Positions 1 through 11,600 of a stretch of DNA of 64,000 nucleotides are shown piece by piece (positions within the stretch are counted from its first letter, which is position 1; each line of letters opens with the position of its first letter). The notes under the pieces were generated by a model. The model searched no databases and had not been told where the DNA came from. It worked only from the letters and a program-made list of their open reading frames with translations. The translations under genes and the position numbers were made by a program. The stretch comes from Turnera subulata (lineage: Eukaryota; Streptophyta; Magnoliopsida; Malpighiales; Passifloraceae), in assembly GCA_028386065.3 (NCBI GenBank), contig JAKUCV010003286.1, positions 22,896 to 86,895 on the forward strand. The letters are read 5' to 3'.

Positions 1-2295
1 CAGGTCAAAACTCAAAAATCAAAATTTCAGCTCAAAACTTAAAAATCGCACCAATGGCGCAGCCATAGCGCACCAGTGGCGCACCAACGAGCAAACTCCA
101 AGTCCACCATGTCAAATTCTACCTAAGATGATTGCACAATATGGGGATGATTTATAAGAATTTTTGGATGCCTTCCTCAGACATTTTGAGGTCATCTGAG
201 GTGCTTTTCCATTTTTCCCAAAAATAAGAAATCGGACTTCCACATCTCAGAAAAATCTTGCAGGTAGTTGGATTGGATTTTTATTGGTGTGTGTACAAAA
301 TTTCACCTCAAAACTCAAAAATCAAAATTTCAGCTCAAAAATCAAAATTTCAGCTCATAACTCAAAAATCGCACACATGGCGCACCAATAGCGCACCAAT
401 GGTCCAGTTGACCAATGCATAAGAGCAATCTCCAAGTCCACCGTGTAAAATTCTACCTATGATGATTCCACAAATATGGGGATGATTTATAACTATTATT
501 GGATGCCTTTCCCGGACATTTGGAGCTCATCTGAGGTGCTTTTCCATTTTTTCCGAGTTACGGGATTTTAGTTGTTCCAAAAATAAAAGGTCGGACTTCC
601 ACATCTCAGAAAATTCTGAAATTCTGCAGGTAGTTGGATTGGATTTTTGTTGGTGTGTGTTCAAACGTTCAGCTCAAAACTCAAAAATCAAAATTTCAGC
701 TCAAACTCAAAAATCGCACCAATGGCGCACCAATAACGCAAAAATGGCGCCCCAATAGCGCACCAGTGGCCTTGTGCATAAGAGCAATCTCCAAATCCAC
801 CATGTCAAATGCTACCTAAGTTGATTCCACAAAAATGGGGACGATTTATAATGATTTTTTGATGCCTTCCCCGGACATTTTGAGCTCATCTAAGGTGCTT
901 TTCCATTTTTCCCGATTTACGGGATTTTAATTGTTCCAAAAATAAAAAGTTGGACTTCCACACCTGGGAAAAATCTGAATTTTTGCATATAGTTGGATTG
1001 TATTTTTATTCCTGTGTGTACAAAATTTCAGCTCAAAACTAAAAAATCAAAATTTCAGCTCAAGATTCAAAAATTGCACCAGTAGCGCACCAGTGGGGCA
1101 CCAATAGCGCACCAGTGGGGCACCAATAGCGCCCCAGTGGCGCACCAATGAGCAATCTCCAAATCCACCATGTCAAATGCTACCTAAGATGATTCCACAA
1201 GTATGGGTATGATTTATATGGACTTTTGGATGCCTTCCTTGGAGATTCTGAGGTCATGTGAGGTGCTTTTCCATTTTTCCCGATTTACGGTATTTTAATT
1301 GTTCCAATAATGAAAGGTCGGACTTCCACTTCTCAGAAAACTTTTGCAGGTAGTTGGATTGGATTTTTATTGTTGTGTGTACAAAATTTCAGCTCAAAAC
1401 TCAAAAATCAAAATTTCAGCCCAAAATTCAAAAATTGCACCAGTAGCTCACCAAAGGCGCACAAATAGCGCCACAATGGCGCACCAATGGCCTCCCAATA
1501 GCGCACCAGTGGCCCAGTGAACCAATGCATAAGCGCAATCTCCAAATCCACCATGTAAAATGCTTCCTAAGATGATTCCACAAATATGGGGATGATTCAT
1601 ATCGATTTTTGGGTGCCTTCCTCGGACATTTTGAGGTCATCTGAGGTGCTTTTCCATTTTTCACGATTTACGGGGGATTTTAATTGTTCCAAAAATAAAA
1701 ATTCGGACTTCCACACCTCACAAAAATCTGAAATTTTGTAGGTAGTTGGATCGGATTTTAGTTGGTGTGTGCAGAAAATTTCAGCTCAAAACTCAAAAAT
1801 CGCACCAATAGCTCACCAATGGCGCCCCAATAGCGCGCCAATGGCGCCCCAATTGCCCAGTGAACCATTGCGTAAGAGCAATCTCCAAATCCTCCGTGTA
1901 AAATGCAACCTAAGATGATTCCACAAATATGGGGATGATTTATAAGAATTTTTGGATGCGTTCCTCGGACATTTTGAGCTCATCTGAGGTGCTTTTCCGT
2001 TTTTCCCGATTTGCGGGATTTTAACTGTTCCAAAAACAAAAAGTCAGACTTCCACATTTCAGAAAAATCAGAAATTTTGCAGGTAGTTGGATTGGAGTTT
2101 TATTAGAGTGTGTACAAAAGTTCAGCACAAAACTCAAAAATCATAATTTCAGCTCAAAACTCAAAAATTGCACCAATGGCGCATCAATAGCGCACCAATA
2201 GCGCCCCAATGGCGCCCCAGTAGCGCACCGATGGCCCAGTGAACCAATGCATAAGAGCAATCTCCAAATCCACCATGTAAAATGCTACCTATTAT

Positions 2296-2663
2296 GATTC
2301 CACAAATATGGGGATGATTTATAAGGATTTTTGGATGCCTTCCCCGAACATTTTGAGCTCATCTGAAGTGCTTTTCCATTTTTTCCGATTTGCGGGATTT
2401 TAATTGTTCCAAAAATAAAAAGTCGGACTTCCACGTCTCAGAAAAGTCTGAAAATTTGCAGGTAGTTGGAAAGGTTTATTATTGGTTTGTGTACAAAATT
2501 TCAGCTCAAAACTCAGAAAAGCAAATTTCAGCTCAAAACTCAAAAATCGCACCAATGGCGCCCCAATAGCGCACCAGTGGCGCCCCAATAGCGCACCAAT
2601 GGCCTAGTGAACCAATGCATAAGAGCAATCTCCAAATCCACCATGTCAAATGCTACCTAAGAC
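2296..2663 (+). repeat. Representative satellite monomer (368 bp)
   Basis: One full unit cut from GATTCCAC to the base before the next GATTCCA. Order of parts: a TATA-like TTTATAA at 2318; the SacI-site block GAGCTCATCTGA; a small dyad CCCGATTTGCGGG (CCCG/CGGG around five bases); TTGTTCCAAAAATAAAAAG; a block resembling a plant 3' splice site (TTTGCAGGTAG, here with AATTTGCAG); a TGTGT-rich stretch; two copies of a roughly 26-bp AT-rich subrepeat (TTTCAGCTCAAAACTC); the GC-richer CCAAT tract; and a tail with CCAAATCCACCATGTCAAAT. Monomers differ mostly in how many 26-bp and 11-bp subrepeats they carry, which explains the variable unit length. Polarity is arbitrary. Confidence 0.9.
2549..2613 (+). 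repeat. 11-bp CCAAT subrepeat tract inside a monomer
   Basis: Example of the tract present in nearly every monomer. The unit is close to GCACCAATGGC alternating with GCCCCAATAGC, so CCAAT pentamers recur every 11 bp (occasionally CCAGT or CCATT). Most CpG of the monomer lies here as GCGC or GGCGCC, while the rest of the unit is AT-rich. Copy number ranges from about two to nine per monomer across the window. Confidence 0.85.
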
Positions 2664-5350
2664 GATTCCACAAAGATGGGGATGATTTATAAGGATTTTT
2701 GGATGCCTTCCCCGGACATTTTGAGCTCATCTAAGGTGGTTTTCCATTTTTCCCGCTTTACGGGATTTTAATTGTTCCAAAAATAAAATGTCGGACTTCC
2801 AATTCTCATAAAAATCTGAAATTTAGCAGGTAGTTGGATTGGAATTTTATTGGTGTGTGTACAAAAGTACAGCTCAAAACTCCAAAATCGCACCAATAGC
2901 GCAGCAATGGCGCCCCAATAGCGCCCCAATGGCGCACCCATTTCGCACCAATAGCGCACCATTGGCGCACCAATGAGCAATCCCCAAATCCACCAAGTCA
3001 ATTGCCAGCTAAGACGATTCCACAAATATGGGGATGATATATAAGGATTTTTGGATGGCTTCCTTGGACATTTTGAGGTCTTCTGAGGTGCTTTTCCATT
3101 TTTCCCGATTTACAGGATTTTAATTGTTCCAAAAATAAATAGTCGGACTTCCACGTCTCAGAAAAATATGAAATTTGGCAGGTAGTTGTATTGGAGTTTT
3201 ATTGGTGTGTGTACAAAATTTTAGCTAAAAAATCAAAAATCATAATTTCAGCACAAAACTCAAAAATTGCACCAGTGACGCACCAATAGCGCACCAATGG
3301 CGCCTCAATAGCGCACCGATGGCCCAGTGAACCAATGCATAAGAGCAATCTTCAAATCCACCATGTCAAATGATACCTAAGATGACTCCACAAAAATGGG
3401 GATGATTTATAAGGACTTTTGGGTGCCTTCCCCGGACATTTTGAGCTCATCTAGGGTGCTTTTCCATTTTGCCTGATTTACGGGATTTTAATTGTTCCAA
3501 AAATAAAAAGTCAGATTTCCATTTCTCATAAAAATCTGAAATTTTGCAGGTAGTTGGATTGGTTTTCTATTGGTGTGTGTACAAAAGTTCATCTCAAAAC
3601 TCAAAAATCAAAATTACAGCTCAAAACTCAAAAATCGCACCATTGGCGCCCCAATAGCGCATCAATAGCGCACCAACGGCCCAGTGAACCAATGCATAAT
3701 AGCAATCTCCAAATCCACCATGTCAAATGCTTCCAAACATGATTCCACAAAAATGGGGATGATTGATAAGGATTTTTGGATACCTTCCCCGGACATTTTG
3801 TGCTCATCTAAGTTGCTTTTTAATTTTTCCCGATTTACGGGATTTTAATTGTTTCAAAAATAAAAAGTCGGACTTCCACTTCTCATAAAAATCTGAAATT
3901 TTTCAGGTAGTTGGATTTTATTTTTATTCGTGTGTGTAAAAAATTTCAGCTCAAAAATCGCACCAATAGCGCCCCAATGGCGCACCAATATCGCACCAAT
4001 AGCGCACCAATGAGCAATCTCCAAATCCACCATGTCAAATGCCACCTAATATGATTCCACATATATGGGTATAATTTATAAGGACTTTTGGATGCCTTCC
4101 TTCGAGATTTTGAGGTCATCTGAGGTGCTTTTCCATTTTTCCCGATTTATGGTATTTTAATTGTTCCAGAAATGAAAAGTCGGACTTCCACTTCTCAGAA
4201 AAATTTTGCAGGTAGTTGGATTGGATTTTTATTGGTGTGTGTACAGAATTTCAGCTCAAAAATAAAAAATCATAATTTCAGCTCAAAACTCAAAAATTGC
4301 ACCAATGGCGCACCAATAGCGCACCAATGCCCCAATAGCGCACCAATGGCCCAATGATCCAATGTATAAGAGCAATCTTCAAATCCACCATATCAAATGA
4401 TACCTAAGACGACTCCACAAAAGTGGGGATGATTTATAAGGACTTTTGGGTGCCATCCCCTGACATTTTGAGCTCATCTAATGTGCTTTTCCATTTTGTC
4501 CGATTTACGAGATTTTAATTGTTCCAAAAATAAAAAGTCGGACTTCCACTTCTCATAAAAATCTGAAATTTTGCAGGTAGTTGGATTGGTTTTTTATAGA
4601 TGTGTGTACAACATTTCTGCTCAAAACTCAAAAATCAAAATTACAGCTCAAAACTCAAAAATCTCACCATTGGCGCCCCAATAGCGCATCAATAGCGCAC
4701 CAACGGTCCAGTGAACCAATGCATAACAACAATCTCCAAATCCACCATGTCAAATGCTGCCTAACGTGATTCCACAAAAATGGGGATGATTTATAAGGAT
4801 TTTTGGATGCCTTCCCCGGACATTTTGAGCTCATCTAAGTTGCTTTTTCATTTTTCCCGATTTACGGAATTTTAATTGTTCCAAAAATAAAAAGTCGGAC
4901 TACCACTTCTCATAAAATTCTAAAATTTTGCATGTATTTGGATTGTATTTTTATTCGTGTGTGTAAAAACTTTCAGCTCAAAACTCAAAAATCGCACCAA
5001 TAGCGCCCCAATGGCGCACCAATATCGCACCAATAGCGCACCATTGGCGCACCAATGAGCAATCTTGTCAAATGCCACCTAATATGATTCCACAAATATG
5101 GGGATGATTTATAAGAATTTTTGGATGGCTTCCTCAGACATTTTGAGGTCATCTGAGGTGCTTTTCCATTTTCCCAATTTACGGGATTTTAATGGTTTCA
5201 AAAATAAAAAGTCAGACTTCCACATCTCAGAAAAATATGAAAATTTTCAGGTAGATGGATTGGGTTTTATTGGTGTGTGTACAAAATTTCAGCTAAAAAA
5301 TTCAAAATCATAATTTCAGCTCAAAACTCAAAAATCACACCAATGGCGCC

Positions 5351-5650
5351 TAGGGATGGCAATGGGTCGGGGTCCCCTCGGGGGAAGGTTCCCCATCCCC
5401 ACCCCTGTTTCCGAAATGTTCCCCCATCCCCACCCCGAATCCCCGTTCGGGGGAAAAAATGTCCCCATCCCCGTTCCCCGCGGGGAATGGGATCCCCACG
5501 GGGACCCCATTCCCCAATTTCATAGAAAAAAATAATGTACAATATTTACAATTGCAACTCAAAATTTTTGCCTACTCTCCAATTCTAACTTATTGGTTTG
5601 TTGATTCTTACGAGAAACGAAAATAAAAAATAATTGTGTCAACTTGGGAA
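5351..5650. mobile_element. hAT-like transposon fragment (one terminus)
   Basis: A block unlike the satellite starts with TAGGGATGGCAATGGGTC, which resembles the terminal inverted repeat and G/C-run subterminal region of plant hAT-type non-autonomous elements. Then come about 160 bp of alternating GGGG and CCCC runs able to fold on themselves, and about 130 bp of AT-rich sequence. The reverse-complement terminus (TTGCCATCCCTA) is absent on the right, so only one end is present. No transposase is visible; the open frames here are shadows of the G/C runs. A 27-bp satellite stretch ending CACACCAATGGCGCC occurs on both sides (5324-5350 and 5651-5677), far longer than the 8-bp duplication expected of hAT. 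Class assignment rests on remembered terminus similarity. Confidence 0.55.
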
Positions 5651-8600
5651 AAACTCAAAAATCACACCAATGGCGCCCCAATAGCGCCCCAATGGCCCAG
5701 TGAACCAATGCATAAGAGCAATCTCCAAATCCACCATGTCAAATGCTACCTAAGACGATTCCACAAAAATGGGGATGATTTATTAGGATTTTTGGGTGCC
5801 TTCCCCGGACAATTTGAGCTCATCTAAGGTGCTTTTCCATTTTTCCCGATTTACGGGATTTTAATTGTTCCCAAAATAAAAATTCGGATTTCCACTTCTC
5901 ATAAAAATTTGAAATTTTTCAGGTTGTTGGATATGTTTTTTATTGGTGCGTGTACAAAATTTCAGCTCAAAACTCAAAAATCAAAATTTCATCTCAAAAC
6001 TCAAAATTGGCCCCAATGGCGCCCCAATAGCGCACCAATGGCCCAGTGAACCAATGCATAAGAGCAATCTCCAAATCCACCATGTCAAATGCTACCATAG
6101 ACGATTCTACCAAAATGGGGACGATTTATAAGGATTTTTGGATGCCTTCCCCGGACATTATGTGCTCATCTTAGGTGCTTTTCCATTTTTCCCGTTTTAC
6201 GGGATTTTAATTGTTCCAAAACTAAAAAGTAGGACTTCCACTTCTCATAAAAATCTGAAATTTTGCAGGTAGTTGTACTGTACTTTTTATTCGTGCATGT
6301 ACAAAATTTCAGCTCAAAACTCAAAAATCTCACCAATAGCGCACCAATGGCGCACCAATGAGCAATCTCAAAATCCACCACGTCAATTGCCGTCTAAGAT
6401 GATTCAAAAAATATGGGGATGATTTATGAGGATTTTTGGATGGCTTCCTCGGACAGTTTAAGGTCATCTGAGGTGCTTTTCCATTTTTTCCGATTTACGG
6501 GATTTTAATTGTTCCAAAAATTTAAAATTGGGGTTTCACATCTCAGAAATATCTGAAATTTTGCAGGTAGTTGGATTGGAATTTTATTGGTGTGTGTAGA
6601 AAATTTCAGCTCGAAACTCAAAAAAAAATTTCTGCTCAAAAATCGCACCAATAGCAGCAGCGAAGGCGCACCAAAGAGCAATCTCCAAATCCACCACGTA
6701 AAATGCTACCTAATATGATTCCACAAATATGGGGATGATTTATAAGGATTTTTGGATGCCTTTCTCGGACATTTTGAGGTCATCTGAGGTGCTTTTCCAT
6801 TTTTCCCGATTTACGGGATTTTAATAGTTCCAAAAATAAAAAGTCGGACTTCCACATCTGAGAAAAATCTTGCAGGTAGTTGGATTGAATTTTTATTGGT
6901 GTGTGTACAATATTTGAGTTCAAAACGCAAAAATCAAAATTTCAGCTCAAAACTCAAAAATCGCACCAATAGCGCACCATTGGCGCACCAATGAGCAATC
7001 TCCAATTCCACCATGTAAATGCTACATACGATGATTCTAAAAATATGGGGTTGATTTATATGGATTCTTGGATGCCCTCCCCGGACATTTTGAACTCATC
7101 TGGGGTGCTTTTCCATTTTTCCCGATTTACGGGATTTTAATTGTTCCAAAAATGAAAAGTCGAACTTCCACATCTCAGAAAATTTTGAAATTTTGCAGGT
7201 AGTTGGATTGAATTTTTATTGGTTTGTTTAAAAAATTTCAGCTCAAAAATCAAAAATTAAAATTTCAGCTCAAAACTTAAAAATTGCACCAATGGCGCCC
7301 CAACCGCACACCAATGGCGCCCCAATGGGCCAGTGAACCAATGTGTAAGAGTAATCTCCAAATCCACCAAGTCAAATGCTACCTCAAATGATTCCAAAAA
7401 TTTGGGGATGATTTACAATGATTTTTGGATGCCTTCCCCGGACATCTGAGGTGCTTTTCCATTTTTCCTGAATTGCGGGATTTTAATTGTTCCAAAAATA
7501 AAAAGTCGGACTTCCACGTCTTAGAAATATCTAAAATTTTGCTGTTAGTTGGATTGTATTTTTATTGGTGTGTGTACAAAATTTTAGCTCAAAACCCAAT
7601 AATTAAAATTTCAGCTCAAAACTCAAAAATAGCACCAATAGGGCATCAATGGCGCACCAATGAGCAATCTCCATATCCACCATGTCAAATGCTACCTGAA
7701 ATGATTCCACAAACATTGGGATGATTTATTAGGATTTTTGGATGCCTTCCTCGGACATTTTGAGGTCATCTGAGGTGCTTTTCCATTTTTCCCGATTCAC
7801 CTGATTTTAATTGTTCCAAAAATAAAAAGTCGGACTTTCATATCTCAGAAAAATCAGAATTTTTGCAGATAGTTGGATTGGAGTTTTACTGGTGTTTAAA
7901 TTTCAGCTTAAAACTCAAAAATCGCAGCAATAGCTCACCAATGGCGCACCAATAACGCCCGAGTGGCGCACCAATGGCGCCCCAATAGCGCACCAATGGC
8001 CCAGTGAACCAATGCATAAGAGCAATCTCCAATTCCACCATGGCCCAGTGAGCTACCTAAGATTATTCCACAATTATGGGGATGATTTATAAGGAGTTTT
8101 AGTTGCCTTGCCCAGACATTTTGAGCTCATCTGAGGTGCTTTTCCATTTTTCCCGATTTACGGGATTTTAATTGTTCCAAAAATAAAAAATCGGACATCA
8201 ACATCTGAGAAAACTCTGAAATTTTGCAGGTAGATGGATTGGATTTTTATTGGTATGTGTTCAAAATTTCAGCTCAAAATTAAAAAATCAAAATTTCAGA
8301 ACAAAACTGAAAAATCGCACCAATAGCGCACTAATACTGCACCAATGGCGCCCAAATAGCGCAGCAGTGGCCCAGTGAACCAATGCATAAGAGTAATCTC
8401 CAAATCCACCAGTTAAAATTCTTCCTATGATGATTCCACAAATATAGGGATGATTTATAAGGATTTTTGGATGCCTTCCCCGAACATTTTGAGCTCATCT
8501 GAGGTGCTTTTCCATTTTACCCGATTTACGGGATTTTAATTGTTCCAAAAATAAAAAGTCTGACTTCCACATCTCAGAAAAATCTGAATTTTTGCAGGAA

Positions 8601-11600
8601 GTTGGAATGGATTTTTGTTGGTGTGTACAAAATTTCAGCTCAAAACCCAAAAATCAAAATTTTAGCTCAAAACTTAAAAATCGCACCAGTGGCGCCCCAG
8701 TAGCGCACCAATGGCCAGTGAACCAATGCATAAGAGCAATCTCAAAATCAACCATGTCAAATGCTACCTAAGATGATTCCACAAATATGGGGGAGATTTA
8801 TAAGGATTTTTGGATGCCTTCCCCTGACATTTTGAGCCCATCTCCATTTTTCCCGATTTACGGAATTTTAATTGTTCAAAAAATAAAAAGTCGAACTTTT
8901 ACATCTAAAAAAAATTTGAAATTTTTCACGTAGTTGAATTCAATTTTTATTGGTGTGTGTACAAAATTTGAGCTCAAAACACAAAAATCAAAATTTCAGC
9001 TCAAAACTAAAAAATCGTACCAATAGCGCACCAATGTCGCGCCAATGAGCAATCTCCAAATCCACCATGTCAAATTCTATCTATGATGATTCCACGAATA
9101 TGGGGATGATATATAAGGATTTTTGGATGCATTCCTCAGACATTTTGAGCTCATCTGATGTGTTCAGCTCAAAACCCAACTCAAAAATTTCTGAAATTTT
9201 GCAGGAAGTTGGACTGGATTTTTAATGGTGTGTGTTCAAAATTTCAGCGCAAAACCCAAAAATTAATATTTCAGCTCAAAACTAAAAAAATAATATTTCA
9301 GCTCAAAACCCAAGAATCGCACCAATGGTGCACCAGTAGCGCACCGATGGCGCCCCAATAGCGCAGCAACGGCCCAGTGAACCAATGCATAAGAGTAATC
9401 TCCAAATCAACCATGTAAAATGCTGCCTATGATGATTCCACAAATATGGGGATGATTTATAGGGATTTTTGGATGCCTTCCCGGGCATTTTGAGCTCATC
9501 TGAGGTGCTTTTCCATTTTGCACGATTTACGGGATTTTAATTGTTCCAAAAATAAAAATATGGACTTTCATATCTCAGAAAAATTTGAACTTTTTCAGGC
9601 AGTAGGATTGGATTTTTACTGGTGTGTGTACAAAATTTTAGCTCAAAACCCAAAAAATTAAAATTTCAACTCAAAACTCAAAAATCGCACCAATAGCGCA
9701 CCAATGGCGCACCAATGAGCAATCTCCAAGTCCACCATGTCAAATGCTACATAAGATGATTCCTAAAATATGGGTATGATTTTTAAGGATTTTTGGATGC
9801 CCTCCCCGGACATTTTGAGCTCATCTGGGGTGCTTTTTGATTTTTCCCGATTTACGGGATTTTAATTGTTCCAAAAATGAAAAGTCGAACTTCCACATCT
9901 CATAAAATTCTGAAATTTTTCAGCTAGTTGGATTGGGTTTTTATTGGTTTGTGTGAAAAAATTCAGCTCAAATCTCAGAAATCAAAATTTTAGCTCATAA
10001 CTTAAAAATCGCACCAATGGCCAATGTAAGAGTAATCTCCAAATCCATCAAGTCAAATGCTACCTAAAATGATTCCACAAATTTGGGGATGATTTATAAT
10101 GCTTTTTGGATGCCTTCCCCGGACATTTTGAGCTCATCTGAGGTGCTTTTCCATTTTTCCCGATTGACTAGATTTTAATTATTCCAAAAATAAAAAGTCG
10201 GACTTCGACATCTCTGAGAAATCTGAAATTTTGCAGGTAGTTGGACTGGATTTTTATTGGTGTGTGTACAAATTTTTTTCTCAAAACTCAAAAATCAAAA
10301 TTTCAGCTCAAAACTCAAAAATCGCACCAATGGCGCACTAATAGCGCCAAAATAGCGAATCGATGGCCCAATGAACCAATGCATAAGGGCAATCACCAAA
10401 TCCACCATGTAAAATGCTACCTAGAAAGATTCCACAAATATGGGGATCATTTATAGGGATTTTTGAACGCCTTCCCCGGACATTTTGAGCTCATCTGAGG
10501 TGCTTTTCCAATTTTCCCGATTTACGGGAATTTAATTGTTCCAGAAATAATAAGTCGGACTTCCACTTCTCTGAAAAATCTAAAATTTTTCAGGTAGTTG
10601 GATTGTATTTTTATTGGTTTGTGTACAAAATTTCAACTCAAAACTCATAAATTGCACCACTGGCAGCCCAATAGCGCCCCAATGGCCCAGTGAACCAATG
10701 CATAAGAGAATTCTCCAAATCCACCATGTCAAATGCTACCTAAGATGATTCCAAAAATATGGGGATGATTTATAAGAATTTTTGGATGCCTTCACCGGAC
10801 ATTTTGAACTCATCTGAGGTGCTTTTCCACTTTTCCTGATTTACGGGATTTTAATTGTTCCAAAAATAAAAAGTTAGACTTCCACTTCTCAGAAAAATTT
10901 GAAATTTTTCAGGTAGTTGGATTGGATTTTTATTGTTTTGGGTACATAATTTCAGCTTAAAACTCAAAAATCGCCCCAATGGCGCCCCAATAACGCACCA
11001 ATGGCCAAGTGAACCAATGCGTAAGAGCAATCTCCAAATCCACCACGTCAAATGCTACCTAAGACGGTTCCAAAAATATCAGGATGAATTATAAGGATTT
11101 TTTGATGCCTTCCACGGACATTTTGAGCTCATCTGAGGTGCCTTTCCATTTTTCCCAATTTACGGGATTTTAGTTATTCCAAAAATAAAAAGTCAGACTT
11201 CCACATCTCTTAAAAATTTAAAATTTTGAAGTTAGTTGGATTGGATTTTTTATTTTCTGTGTACCAAATTTCAGCTCAAAAGTTAAAAATCGCACCAACG
11301 GCGCCCCAATGGCGCACCAATAGCGCAGCAATGGCCGTGTGAACCAATGCATAAGAGCAATCTCCAATTCTACCATGTCAAATGCTACCTAAGATGATTT
11401 CACAAATATGAGGATGATTTATAAGGATTTTTGGATGCCTCCCCCGAACATTTTGAGCTCATTTGAGGTCCTTTTCCATTTTTCCCAATTTACAGGATTT
11501 TAATTATTCCAAAAATAAATAGCCAACGGGATTTTATCTGTTCCAAAAATAAAAAGCCAGAGTTACACATCTTAGAAAACTCTGAAATTTTTCAGGTGTT

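Larger units (their letters stand above)
1..5350. repeat. Satellite array, left arm, segment 1
   Basis: About 15 head-to-tail copies of one monomer, recognised by the recurring blocks GGGGATGATTTATAAGG, GATGCCTTCCCCGGACATTT, CCCGATTTACGGG, TTGTTCCAAAAATAAAAAG, TTTGCAGGTAGTTGGATTGG and CCAAATCCACCATGTCAAAT in the same order each time. Spacing between successive GGGGATGATTTAT blocks runs from about 310 to 383 bp. The short open frames seen across it (60-110 codons) come from the repeat itself and encode no recognisable protein. The window starts inside a monomer, so the array continues to the left. I do not recognise the family by name. Confidence 0.95.

Noticed and set aside
2296..2663. Introns or exons suggested by TTTGCAGGTAG in each monomer
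   Set aside because: A splice-like motif recurs with the satellite, but no coding frame or matching donor supports a gene.
5277..5562. Overlapping glycine/proline-rich frames across the G/C runs
   Set aside because: Caused by GGGG and CCCC runs in the hAT-like fragment; low complexity on both strands.
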